A program made the position numbers and the translations under genes. Of a DNA stretch of 64,000 nucleotides, positions 9,137-17,462 are shown in pieces. The stretch spans positions 124,001 to 188,000 of the forward strand of contig DAOUBW010000048.1 of assembly GCA_034432555.1 (NCBI GenBank). Reading direction: 5' to 3'. The first letter of the stretch is position 1. Each line of letters starts with the position of its first letter. The stretch comes from CP2-2F sp034432555. Its GTDB lineage: Bacteria; Chloroflexota; Anaerolineae; Aggregatilineales; UBA2796. Under the pieces are notes generated by a model that was given only the letters and a program-made list of their open reading frames with translations, was not told where the DNA came from and made no database searches.

Positions 9137-9733
9137 ATGGTTGCGCTGCCTAAATACGAACATCAGTGGACAGAAGCGGAATACCTTGCCTTTGAGCGTG
9201 CCAGCGATGCTAAGCATGAATATTATGATGGACAACTCTACAACATGGTTGGCGGCTCAGCCAATCATTCCCAAATTACAGCAAACACAATCGCGGCGTT
9301 CCACATTATTCTGCGTGAGCGCCCTTGTCGGGTATATACAAGTGATCTGCGGGTGAAATTACTGCGCGCCTATGTTTATCCTGATGTGAGTGTGGTATGT
9401 GGCGAACCGCAGTTAGCTGATCAAGATACACTGCTCAACCCAACTTTGATCATTGAGGTTCTCTCACCCTCTACTGCACAGCACGACCGCACCACCAAAT
9501 GGCAGCGTTACCAAACGCTCAGCACGCTACAAGATTACCTGTTGATTGCCCAGAATGCGCCGCGCATTGAACACTATGGGCGGCAAGGCGAAAAGCAGTG
9601 GCTGCTCACCATTTACGAAGGGCTGGAAGCAGTTGCCGAATTGCCAAGCCTTGCTGTGCGCCTGCCGCTGGCAGACCTCTATGCCAAAGTGGAATTTACA
9701 CCCGAAATAGACGAGGACGAGGATGAGGCATGA
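9137..9733 (+). CDS. Uma2 family (DUF820) endonuclease-fold protein
   Basis: 198 residues. The start ATG at 9137 has GCGAGGAG eight to ten bases upstream. The sequence has the Uma2 pattern: N-terminal WTEAEYLAFERASDAKHEYYDGQLYNM, then VYPDVSVVCGEP, then PTLIIEVLSPSTAQHDRTTKWQRY, which supply the Asp and Glu-x-Leu residues of a restriction-endonuclease-like (PD-(D/E)xK) core. The family is multicopy in Cyanobacteria and Chloroflexota and mostly without known function. The acidic tail ends EIDEDEDEA. Its stop overlaps the start of the sirtuin gene by four bases (ATGA), so the two are translationally coupled. Confidence 0.85.
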   Translation: MVALPKYEHQWTEAEYLAFERASDAKHEYYDGQLYNMVGGSANHSQITANTIAAFHIILRERPCRVYTSDLRVKLLRAYVYPDVSVVCGEPQLADQDTLLNPTLIIEVLSPSTAQHDRTTKWQRYQTLSTLQDYLLIAQNAPRIEHYGRQGEKQWLLTIYEGLEAVAELPSLAVRLPLADLYAKVEFTPEIDEDEDEA

Positions 9734-10497
9734 ACCCTGCCCAACTGCGCGCCGCCGCCGATGTGCTGCGCCAAGCAGAGCGGCTCGTCGTGCTGACGGG
9801 CGCTGGCATGTCCAAAGAGAGTGGCATCCCAACCTTTCGGGATGCTTTAGAAGGCATGTGGGCGCAGTTCGACCCTGAAGAACTTGCCACACCACAGGCA
9901 TTTCAGCGTAATCCGCGCTTGGTGTGGGAGTGGTATGAGGCGCGCCGCCTGAAAGTGTTTGAAGTGCAGCCGCACGCAGGGCATTATATGCTTGCCGCCC
10001 TTGAAGCGCGGTTGCCGCAAGTGGTGGTGGTTACCCAAAACGTGGATGGCTTGCACAAGCGCGCCGGCAGTAGCGATGTGATCGAACTGCACGGCAATAT
10101 CACACAGCATAAGTGCTTTGCCAACTGCCAGGGCGCCCCAACGCTGCTAGATGTAACGACGCTTGCCACCGATTCCGTGCCGCCGCGCTGTCCATACTGC
10201 GGTGCTTATGTGCGCCCAAACGTGGTCTGGTTTAATGAGGTGCTGCCAATGGCTGCCTTAGAGCGCGCCCAGTCGCTGTGCCTGAGCGCCGACGTGGTGC
10301 TGATCGTTGGCACATCCGGCATTGTCCAGCCGGCTGCCTCACTGCCTTATCTTGCCAAGCGGCACGGCAGCGCCTACCTGATTGACGTGAACCCGCAGCG
10401 TGACGAGATTGCCCCGCTGTGCGATCTGTTTCTGCAAGGCACGGCGGGTGGCGTGCTGCCACAGCTTGCCACCCTGCTTGAACAGCCCGAAGGATGA
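9730..10497 (+). CDS. cobB: NAD-dependent protein deacylase (sirtuin, class III-like)
   Basis: 255 residues, typical of bacterial sirtuins. Motifs in order: GAGMSKESGIPTFRD (from residue 24, NAD site), TQNVDGLHKRAGS, catalytic His121 in IELHGN, a four-cysteine zinc site (C129, C133, C154, C157), and the VIVGTSGIV NAD-binding segment. WEWYEARR places Tyr69 and Arg72 where SIRT5 and E. coli CobB hold the Tyr/Arg pair that binds succinyl or malonyl groups, so desuccinylase or demalonylase activity is likely besides deacetylation. It removes acyl groups from lysines using NAD+ in the cytoplasm. It is coupled to the Uma2 gene by a 4-base overlap. Confidence 0.93.
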   Translation: MNPAQLRAAADVLRQAERLVVLTGAGMSKESGIPTFRDALEGMWAQFDPEELATPQAFQRNPRLVWEWYEARRLKVFEVQPHAGHYMLAALEARLPQVVVVTQNVDGLHKRAGSSDVIELHGNITQHKCFANCQGAPTLLDVTTLATDSVPPRCPYCGAYVRPNVVWFNEVLPMAALERAQSLCLSADVVLIVGTSGIVQPAASLPYLAKRHGSAYLIDVNPQRDEIAPLCDLFLQGTAGGVLPQLATLLEQPEG

Positions 10498-10525
10498 GAC
10501 TTGGCTGATAAATCAGAGATCGCCA

Positions 10526-10555
10526 TTGCAGGGCAGCTTGTCATGGTGTTATGAT
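10526..10555 (+). promoter_or_regulatory. Putative promoter of rodA
   Basis: TTGCAG (10526-10531), 18-base spacer, TATGAT (10550-10555), 34 bases before the TTG start of rodA. Confidence 0.45.
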
Positions 10556-10589
10556 AAGCGGCTTGTTAGCCTATGGAGCGTGATCCCCT

Positions 10590-11690
10590 TTGAAGACGAC
10601 AGCGCGTTTGTGGCGCAACTTCGATTTTGTGCTGTTTGGTGTGGTGATTGTGCTGATCATCTACGGCGTGTTGATGATCCGCAGCGCGACGCTTGGCGCA
10701 GTGGATACCGAGCTGATCTCGCGTGTGCCGCGCCAGATTCAATATGCCATCATCGGCGTGGTGATGATGTTCATCTTCGCCGCGCTGGATTACCGTCTGT
10801 TGGCAGCTTTGCAGCCCTATATTTATGGTGGCTTGGTCTTTTTGCTGGCGATGGTGGCAGTGCTTGGGCAAGTGGGCGATGGTGGCGCGCAGCGTTGGCT
10901 GACCGTCGGTTTGCCCGTGCAACCTTCAGAGCTGGCAAAGGTGCTGATCGTGATTGTCCTTGGGCAGCACCTGCAAAAACAATATCCCAAGATGGATAAG
11001 CTGCAAACCGTGTTGATCTCGTTGGGCTATGTGGGCTTGCCGGCGGGGTTCATCTTCTTGCAGCCAAGTTTGGGCATCACCATCCTGATTATGTTCATCT
11101 GGCTGGTCATGATTTGGGCGGCGGGCTTGCGGATGAAGCACATTGCGCTCTTTAGCCTTGCCGCAGTGGTTGGCTTTCCCGTGCTGTGGACGAACATGCA
11201 GCAGTACCAGCGGGATCGTATTGTCAACTTCATCACCTGTGAAGATACCCGCGACTCGGATTGCTACAACATCTTTCAGGCGCGCATCAGCATTGGATCG
11301 GGTGGTGTGCTGGGCAAAGGCTATGCCAGCGGCACACAATCGCGCTTGCGCTTTCTGCGTGTGCGCCACACCGACTTTATCTTTAGCGTGATCGCTGAGG
11401 AGCTGGGCTTTGTCGGCGCGACGTTCGTCTTCGTGCTGATGGGCGTTGTGCTGTGGCGGATCGTCCGTGCGGCAGCACTGGCACGCGATGCGCTCGGCTC
11501 GTTGATCTGCTATGGCATCGCCGCAATTATCTTCTTTCAGACGGTCGTCTCGACTGGGATGAACCTAAATGTGCTGCCCGTAACCGGGTTGACTCTACCG
11601 TTTGTTAGCTCAGGCGGTTCATCTTTGTTAACACTGCTTGTTGGCATCGGGCTGGTGCAAAGCGTGGTGATGCGCCGTGAACGTCTATGA
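10590..11690 (+). CDS. rodA: RodA/FtsW/SpoVE family peptidoglycan glycosyltransferase
   Basis: 366 residues with about ten membrane segments. Family landmarks are the WLTVGLPVQPSELAKVLIVI segment, the ITLQPSLG-like FLQPSLGITILI stretch, and the C-terminal GLTLPFVSSGGSSLL motif. SEDS proteins polymerise lipid II into glycan strands and work with a class B penicillin-binding protein. The start is TTG at 10590, with GGAG ten bases before it; no ATG fits. Length without an FtsW-type tail and the neighbouring penicillin-binding protein suggest the elongation enzyme RodA more than the division enzyme FtsW. That choice is an inference. Confidence 0.92.
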   Translation: MKTTARLWRNFDFVLFGVVIVLIIYGVLMIRSATLGAVDTELISRVPRQIQYAIIGVVMMFIFAALDYRLLAALQPYIYGGLVFLLAMVAVLGQVGDGGAQRWLTVGLPVQPSELAKVLIVIVLGQHLQKQYPKMDKLQTVLISLGYVGLPAGFIFLQPSLGITILIMFIWLVMIWAAGLRMKHIALFSLAAVVGFPVLWTNMQQYQRDRIVNFITCEDTRDSDCYNIFQARISIGSGGVLGKGYASGTQSRLRFLRVRHTDFIFSVIAEELGFVGATFVFVLMGVVLWRIVRAAALARDALGSLICYGIAAIIFFQTVVSTGMNLNVLPVTGLTLPFVSSGGSSLLTLLVGIGLVQSVVMRRERL

Positions 11691-11713
11691 GTCGCAGCGG
11701 CGGCAAAGTGGTT

Positions 11714-11719
11714 TATAAT
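11714..11719 (+). promoter_or_regulatory. -10 box of the HTH gene, possible leaderless start
   Basis: A perfect TATAAT ends eight bases before the ATG at 11728, and no Shine-Dalgarno sequence lies between them. Transcription from it would begin at about the start codon. No good -35 was seen. Confidence 0.45.
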
Positions 11720-11727
11720 ACTACCTT

Positions 11728-12000
11728 ATGGTACACCACACCCAACGCCCGATCATTGAGGCAAACCGCGTTTATTCACGTGAGGAAGTTGCCGAAATTC
11801 TAAACGTCAGCCTAAGTACGGTGAAGCGGCTGATCGCCTCGCGTCGGCTGCGCGTTAGCCAACCGCCGGGAATGCGCCGCGTGCTGATTCGCGGGCAGCA
11901 CATCCTCGATCTGTTGGTAGAGAGTGAGGTCATTCCCACTGATGATGAGGCTGAGACCGACAGCGCCGAGTCGTCTGAGGCTGCCGAAGCTGCCAACTAA
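11728..12000 (+). CDS. Small excisionase/MerR-type helix-turn-helix protein
   Basis: 90 residues. Residues about 15-60 (VYSREEVAEILNVSLSTVKRLIASRRLRV...RVLIRGQHILDLL) match the HTH_17/excisionase-like DNA-binding fold with its winged turn. The last 25 residues are acidic and Ser/Ala/Glu-rich, likely disordered. It sits between rodA and the penicillin-binding protein gene, all on the plus strand. A role in controlling these wall genes is only a guess. It has no phage or integrase neighbours, so it is probably not a true excisionase. Confidence 0.8.
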   Translation: MVHHTQRPIIEANRVYSREEVAEILNVSLSTVKRLIASRRLRVSQPPGMRRVLIRGQHILDLLVESEVIPTDDEAETDSAESSEAAEAAN

Positions 12001-12045
12001 GGCATAGGCTGCCTTTCCCGTCCTTGTGTGTTTGGAAAAATCCCC

Positions 12046-14322
12046 ATGAATGACTGCTTATCTCGCTTGCGTGTGTTCTTGCTCTTGCTGCTGGTAGCGG
12101 CATGTTCAACGCCTGACCTTGCCGTGCCGAATGCGCCGACGGTGCCGCCCAGCCTAGGCGATGCGGTCAACACAGCGCGCAGCTTCCTAGATGCGTGGGT
12201 AAAGAACGACTATAACACCATGTATGGGCTGCTCTCGCCGCGTTCGTTGGTCACCAGCCGAGAAGCGTTCACCGCCGTCTATGAGCAGGCAGAGCAAACG
12301 CTCAATCTGTTTGGCGAGAATGCTAAGCGCTATACAATCCTTGATGATGAGACTGAACGGCAGGGCAGCACGGCGATCATCCACTACGATATGTCGTTCA
12401 ATTCTCGCTTTCTGGGCGAATTTACCGATCCGTCGCGTACCATGCGCTTAGTCCTCACGGATCGGGGTTGGCGGATCGCGTGGAGCGCGATGGATATTTT
12501 CGAGGGGCTGGCGGGCGGCGCGCAATTGGTGTTAGAGCGCACGCCGCCGTTGCGCGGCAACATCTATGATCGCAACGGGAAGGTCATCGCCCAGGACAAC
12601 GTGCCAAACTATGCCGTGCGCCTGCTGACACGCCAATATCCGACGGGCAATCCGGATGCCTGTTTCCGCGCCCTTGCCGAGACGTTTCGGCTTTACATTG
12701 GCGATTTCGAGCAGTATCGCCCCTTCACAGGGCAAGATTTCGGCTACACCATCGGCACGCTCTTTCAGAGTGACTATGAAGCCTTGCGCCCAAGCCTAGA
12801 TCGAGTCTGTTTGCTGCAATATGTTCCGCAGACCACGCGCTTTTACTATGGTGGCAACATCGCCGCGCAGACGGTGGGCTTCGTCGCGCCTATTCAGGCA
12901 GATCAGCAGGCAGCTTATCCGAACGTCGCGCCGGGATCGCTGGTTGGGCAGTTCGGCGTGGAGCGGGTTTGGCAAGAGCAGCTCAGTGGCGTCAGCGGTG
13001 CTGAACTGCTCATCCGCACTTCAGATGGCGTCAACGTGCGGACGATCTATCGCAATCAGGCGGTGCGCGGGCAGGATGTTCACCTGAGCCTTGACCGCGA
13101 CCTGCAACTCAAGACCGAGCAGGCAATCGCAGCTGCCTACAATGAGGCGAATTGGGCGCCGCTGCGGAATGGCGCTGCACAAGCACGCCTTGTGACGGGC
13201 GCGGCAGCCGTCGTGCTGGACGTGAAGACAGGCGACGTGCTGGCGATGGCAAGTTTTCCGTCCGTCCACTCTGATGCGTGGCGGATTGGCGGCACGTGGG
13301 ACTCAACGGATGTGATCAGCCGCTATTTTGCCCAGCGCGCCATTGTGAACCACGCCACGGAAGAACTCTACGCGCTCGGCTCGGTGATGAAGGTCGTCTC
13401 GACGGCAGCGGCGGCAGGCTCGGGCGCCTTCCGCATGAAAGAGACGCGCTATTGCAGCGGCACGCTCAAAAGCCCTGACGATGGACGCATCCTGACCGAC
13501 TGGATTTACCTTGAACCGGGACGCAACCCGAATTATCACGAAGAAATCAACCTGCATCAGGCGCTCACCTCGTCTTGCGATATTTACTTCTGGCTGATTG
13601 GCGAGAAGCTGAACAGCATGGATCCTTCGTTGGTGCGCCAATATGCTAACAAGATGGGCTTAGGCGTGCCTACCGGGATTGACTCAGTGGTTGATCTGGA
13701 AGGCATCATCCCTGATCCAACGTGGACGCGCACCAATGAAGGGCGCGCTTGGGGCGTGGGCGATAGCCTGAACATCATCATTGGGCAGGGCAATGTTAAG
13801 GTCACAGTGCTGCAAGCGGCGCGCATGACGGCAGCCGTTGCCAACGGCGAATATCTGCCCAACCCAACCCTTGTGCAAAAAGTGGGCTATCCCGGACAGC
13901 CGCCAACCTACAGCGCGCCAGAGCGCGAGGCAGCACCGCTGGAGATTGACCCAGAGGTGATGGCAGGCGTGAAGCTGGGCATGTGTGAGGTGATCACCAA
14001 CCAGCGGCTTGGCACAGCAAACTGGGTTTTCGTGGGCTGGGATCATGGGCGCGTGCGCGTGTGTGGCAAGACGGGGACAGTTCAAAGCGGCACACTGTAT
14101 CCGCACGGCTGGTTTGTGGCATATGCAGGGCTGCCCGACCAAATGCCTGATATTGCCATTGCGGTGTTGGTGCTGCACTCCCGCGAAGGCTCGGAGACGG
14201 GCGCGCCCATCGCACGGCGCATCATCGAGGCATATTACGGGCTGCCCTACGCACCCTTCCCAAGCTACTGGGCTGATCCCTACGAAGTGCTGCCAACGCC
14301 GGGCTTAAGCGGCGGGCAGTAG
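12046..14322 (+). CDS. Class B penicillin-binding protein (PBP2-like transpeptidase), lipoprotein
   Basis: 758 residues. Residues 1-20 end in the lipobox LVAAC, so the enzyme is probably lipid-anchored instead of having the usual N-terminal helix. Residues about 35-150 form an NTF2-like MecA_N domain (VNTARSFLDAWVKNDYNTMYGLLSP). A dimerisation domain begins near RTPPLRGNIYDRNGK, and the transpeptidase domain carries SVMK (Ser446-Lys449, the acylated serine), Ser510-Cys511-Asp512 at the SxN position, and KTGT (Lys675). It cross-links peptidoglycan stems outside the membrane, presumably with RodA from the same cluster. The ATG at 12046 is used, since GGAAAAAT precedes it; an in-frame GTG at 12028 would only add six residues. 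MecA_N domains also occur outside beta-lactam-resistant bacteria, so resistance should not be inferred. Confidence 0.92.
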   Translation: MNDCLSRLRVFLLLLLVAACSTPDLAVPNAPTVPPSLGDAVNTARSFLDAWVKNDYNTMYGLLSPRSLVTSREAFTAVYEQAEQTLNLFGENAKRYTILDDETERQGSTAIIHYDMSFNSRFLGEFTDPSRTMRLVLTDRGWRIAWSAMDIFEGLAGGAQLVLERTPPLRGNIYDRNGKVIAQDNVPNYAVRLLTRQYPTGNPDACFRALAETFRLYIGDFEQYRPFTGQDFGYTIGTLFQSDYEALRPSLDRVCLLQYVPQTTRFYYGGNIAAQTVGFVAPIQADQQAAYPNVAPGSLVGQFGVERVWQEQLSGVSGAELLIRTSDGVNVRTIYRNQAVRGQDVHLSLDRDLQLKTEQAIAAAYNEANWAPLRNGAAQARLVTGAAAVVLDVKTGDVLAMASFPSVHSDAWRIGGTWDSTDVISRYFAQRAIVNHATEELYALGSVMKVVSTAAAAGSGAFRMKETRYCSGTLKSPDDGRILTDWIYLEPGRNPNYHEEINLHQALTSSCDIYFWLIGEKLNSMDPSLVRQYANKMGLGVPTGIDSVVDLEGIIPDPTWTRTNEGRAWGVGDSLNIIIGQGNVKVTVLQAARMTAAVANGEYLPNPTLVQKVGYPGQPPTYSAPEREAAPLEIDPEVMAGVKLGMCEVITNQRLGTANWVFVGWDHGRVRVCGKTGTVQSGTLYPHGWFVAYAGLPDQMPDIAIAVLVLHSREGSETGAPIARRIIEAYYGLPYAPFPSYWADPYEVLPTPGLSGGQ

Positions 14323-14500
14323 CCCTGTAAAAATCTCATAAAAACACTGCAAAAAGCTGCAAAAAATTCGCGCTGCACCTGCCAAACGCCTGCCACTCAG
14401 TTCGAAAAGCGCTTGGCATGTGCTATAAACAACGCTGTGCTACCCATTGTTAACTTCCTCGCACAACCAAGCCATTTTCTCTCAATAAGGCGTGGTATGT

Positions 14501-15239
14501 ATGGTTGCTTCTCACATCCGCATGGATTACGAGGCGGGCAAAGCCTGTTCAGCGTGCTTTTCGGGATCGGCAGATAGCCTTCGCGGGCTGTTGAACAGCC
14601 TGCAACGGCAGATGGATGTCCTTGCCAGTGGCGCGTGGCGTGGGCGCGGAGAGTTTCTACGCCGAGATGAACGCGGAAGTGCTGCCGGCAGTGGCGCGCC
14701 TTGCGAAGGCGCTGGAGGAAGCCTGCCGTTGCACACGGACGCTTGCCGAGCGCTTTCAGGCGGCAGAGCGCGAGGCAGCCGCGCTGTTTGTGGGTGGTAG
14801 CATAAGCGAGTTAACGCCACCATTTACGCCTACGCCAACGCCTACACCGACGGTAATCCCTGTACCCGTCCCAACACCACCACGCAGAGGAACACCAACG
14901 CCGCCACCGCTAAATCGGTGTGTAGATAGCCAAATGGCTATTCAAGTCGGCACATATCCACCGCAATGTGTCAGCCGCCCCGGCACGCCATCTTTCATGT
15001 CAGCCAACGGTGTGAGCGAAGAAGAAATCAGACGGATTGCATCCACGGCGAGCGTTGGTTCGCTGGAAAATTCCACAAACAAAAGCCTCGCTTACTCTTG
15101 GCACACCCTTAAGCTTTTTATTAAGGGCTTGCACAAAATTGCTTATTGCGGACACTCGTTCAAATTGGTACAATTGGTACTATGCATGGATTGTTTGTTT
15201 TGTTTAAGGCTCTTTCAGATTTACCTTTCAGCAATTTAG
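14501..15239 (+). pseudogene. WXG100 family protein, broken by a frameshift and truncated
   Basis: The first half is read from ATG 14501 (HIRMDYEAGKACSACFSG...GAWRGRG), with the W-x-G at Trp46-Gly48. The second half continues in another frame from about 14646 (ESFYAEMNAEVLPAVARLAKALEEA...AEREAAALF). Together they are a complete ESAT-6/WXG100 helical hairpin. Adding a second copy of the five bases CGCGG at about 14645 restores the family pattern WRGRGAESFYAEM, so loss of one tandem 5-base copy is the simplest cause. A Thr/Pro linker follows (about 14815-14900), then about 110 residues with no recognised domain that become AT-rich and end at 15239. It could be a decayed secreted effector, or a sequencing error. 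No type VII secretion genes are nearby. Confidence 0.65.
15106..15127. other. Stem-loop in AT-rich tail of the WXG100 pseudogene
   Basis: CCCTTAA (15106-15112) pairs with TTAAGGG (15121-15127) around an eight-base loop. There is no T tract after it on the plus strand. Just downstream, AATTGGTAC is directly repeated (about 15165-15182). The stretch 15060-15320 is clearly more AT-rich than its surroundings, which may mark foreign or non-coding DNA. Confidence 0.4.
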
Positions 15240-15326
15240 TTTATTGTTAAAAATGATTACTCTGTCAATGTTTCCGCAATTAAATTTTAATGCTATCTCA
15301 CTCGCAAAATATTTGGGGGATTTTGT

Positions 15327-17462
15327 ATGTCGGCTTACCTTATCGTAGATATAGAAGACTTACTGGGTGGTCTGCAACGGCGTGCCTTCGCCATTGATCT
15401 ATATGATTTAGCGTCACGGCTGCGTAGCACAGCCGCGTTAGCCGCCGGGCTAATGAGCGTTGAGCGCCTTCAGGCAATTGCTATTGCTAACTGGGAAAGC
15501 CTACAAACGCTCAATAGCTCTGCACAGCAGATTATGGAAGGTGCAGGCTTCCAGACCTTCAATGTGGCAGAGCGCGCCGAATTTGCCGACGCCATGCTGC
15601 AAGAATATTTCGCTAACGATCCACAGCCGATTGATGAGCTGATCATTGTGGCAACCAGCCCACAGGTGCTTTCGCTGATTCATCGTGTGCAAAAGCACAA
15701 AAATGCGCGGGTGCGCGTCTGGGCAGATAGCGCACCTGAAGACGTCGGTGATGTTATTTACCAGCCCCTCGAGTCAGTCTTGGGCATTCAATCCAAGACG
15801 GTGGCGCTCTACATTGATTTTGAGAACATCGCCATCAGCCTGAACGAGCAGGGCTATGCCGTCAACCTTGATCGGTTGGTGGAAGGCGTCAGCGCGCACG
15901 CTAAGGCGCACGGGCAGATCATTAAAATGGCAGCTTACGCACCGTGGGGAAAGCGCGGCAGCCTGCCACCCCTGATCGACTCGGCAGGGCGTGAAGTCTC
16001 GGACGAGGCGAGCAGCCGCCTTGCCCTTGCCAACATTGATCCTGTCTTTAACTTGCCCGGCAAGAACAGCGCCGATATGCGGATTGCGAAAGATGTGCTT
16101 GCTGATAGCGCCCAGCCCAACTTTGCCGATATTTTCATCATCGCCAGCGGCGACCGCGACTTTAACGAGGTCTTTTCGGCGCTGCGCGGGCGCAACAAAC
16201 AGGTGATCGTCTGGGGCGTGCGCGGCAGCACCAGCCGCCTGCTAGAGACCAACCCATCCTTGCAGGTGGAATATCTGGACGACTTTTTAGGCTTGCCGCG
16301 CTATGAGGCATTCGTTGGGCAGCCAAGCACCTTGCCAAGCGTGGCAGTTGGCAGCGTTGGGACTGCCTTCACGCCTTCGCAGTGGTCAAGCCTGATCTTA
16401 CAATATGATCGGCTGGCGGTTAGCGTTGGCAGCAATGATGTGACACTAGAAGCGCTCCAAGAGCAGCTTCAAGAGACGCACGCCGTTGTTTCGGCAGCAC
16501 GCGGGCGCGATCTGATCATGCAGGCGGTGGCGATGGGCATTATGCGCCTCATCCACACCGATGGGCTGGACTTTGTGCAGCCGATTGATGAACATTCTAT
16601 TGTGGAGCGCACGCGCCTTGTCCGTGATCGCATCGTGCTGCGTGTGGCGAATACGCTAGAAGTGCGCGGCTGGGAATATGTGAACTACGGCTTTCTGCTG
16701 AAAGGCGTGGCGATGGATCGTGATTTGGACAAGCCCGGTATGAACGCTGACGACGCTTGGCGCTCGGAGTGGGTAGATTGCCTTGTGCGCGAGAGCATCC
16801 TGATCCGTGAGATGGTGCCGCACCGTCACAACCCTGAAGACCTTGTGCCAGTGATTAAGCTGGCGCCCGACCTGCCGCCGATGGCACGCCCTGCGCCAAT
16901 AGGCATCAATGGTAGCACGCCTTCCTACGATGATCTTGACTCTTCCTCAACACAAGTCGTCAAGCGTGACCTTGAGACGGAAGACATGATGAAGCGCATC
17001 CTCGTTAGCGTGGATCAATTCACCAGCTACCGCAATTTTACATGGTGTCCGTTGGGCAGCCTGCACCGCCGTTTGCGCGCCTTTGATTCAGGCGTCACCT
17101 TTCAGCGTGCGGTGGAATGGCTGCAAGAGCTAGGCGCCGTGCGGATTGACGAGTATGACAATCCCGAAAGCCCTTACAAAACGAAGGGCATTTCGGTAGT
17201 AGCCTTCTCAACCATCACCCAAGAGACGCTGAACGAACGTAACGCCTTTATTCAAGCACTGCTGCGCCTCTACGATCAGCGCCAGCCGATCAACGCAGTG
17301 AACATTACCCGTGAGACTGGCGTCAGTGGCGCGGAATTGACGTTGTGGATTTCGATCATGGAAGCGGAGAACATCCTCAATCCGATCAACGGCAAGCCGG
17401 GCTTATACAGCCTGTTCCGCACGCACCACACCGTGAACTTGGTGGCAGAAATGCGCAGCTAG
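15327..17462 (+). CDS. Protein with two NYN-like domains and C-terminal helical/winged region
   Basis: 711 residues; GGGGGA before the ATG is a good ribosome site. Residues about 155-320 are a canonical NYN (PIN-like) ribonuclease domain with Asp164 (YIDFENI), Asp250 (SADMRIA), and Asp276/Asp278 (ASGDRDF), then VIVWGV. Residues 1-150 show the same order in weaker form (LIVDIEDLL, then ELIIVATSPQ, then ARVRVWA) but lack the SGDxD motif, so this copy is probably inactive. The C-terminal 350 residues are helical, with likely winged-helix segments (LHRRLRAFDSGVTFQRAVEWLQELGAV), and no family I recognise. NYN proteins cleave or bind RNA. It converges on coaX with a 4-base overlap. Its partner and substrate are unknown. 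Confidence 0.85.
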   Translation: MSAYLIVDIEDLLGGLQRRAFAIDLYDLASRLRSTAALAAGLMSVERLQAIAIANWESLQTLNSSAQQIMEGAGFQTFNVAERAEFADAMLQEYFANDPQPIDELIIVATSPQVLSLIHRVQKHKNARVRVWADSAPEDVGDVIYQPLESVLGIQSKTVALYIDFENIAISLNEQGYAVNLDRLVEGVSAHAKAHGQIIKMAAYAPWGKRGSLPPLIDSAGREVSDEASSRLALANIDPVFNLPGKNSADMRIAKDVLADSAQPNFADIFIIASGDRDFNEVFSALRGRNKQVIVWGVRGSTSRLLETNPSLQVEYLDDFLGLPRYEAFVGQPSTLPSVAVGSVGTAFTPSQWSSLILQYDRLAVSVGSNDVTLEALQEQLQETHAVVSAARGRDLIMQAVAMGIMRLIHTDGLDFVQPIDEHSIVERTRLVRDRIVLRVANTLEVRGWEYVNYGFLLKGVAMDRDLDKPGMNADDAWRSEWVDCLVRESILIREMVPHRHNPEDLVPVIKLAPDLPPMARPAPIGINGSTPSYDDLDSSSTQVVKRDLETEDMMKRILVSVDQFTSYRNFTWCPLGSLHRRLRAFDSGVTFQRAVEWLQELGAVRIDEYDNPESPYKTKGISVVAFSTITQETLNERNAFIQALLRLYDQRQPINAVNITRETGVSGAELTLWISIMEAENILNPINGKPGLYSLFRTHHTVNLVAEMRS

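Noticed and set aside
11728..12000. Phage excisionase and an integrated element
   Set aside because: The HTH protein resembles excisionases, but no integrase, attachment repeats or phage genes are near; the neighbours are wall-synthesis genes.
12046..14322. A beta-lactam resistance gene (mecA-like)
   Set aside because: The MecA_N domain is common in ordinary class B penicillin-binding proteins; context with rodA indicates a housekeeping role.
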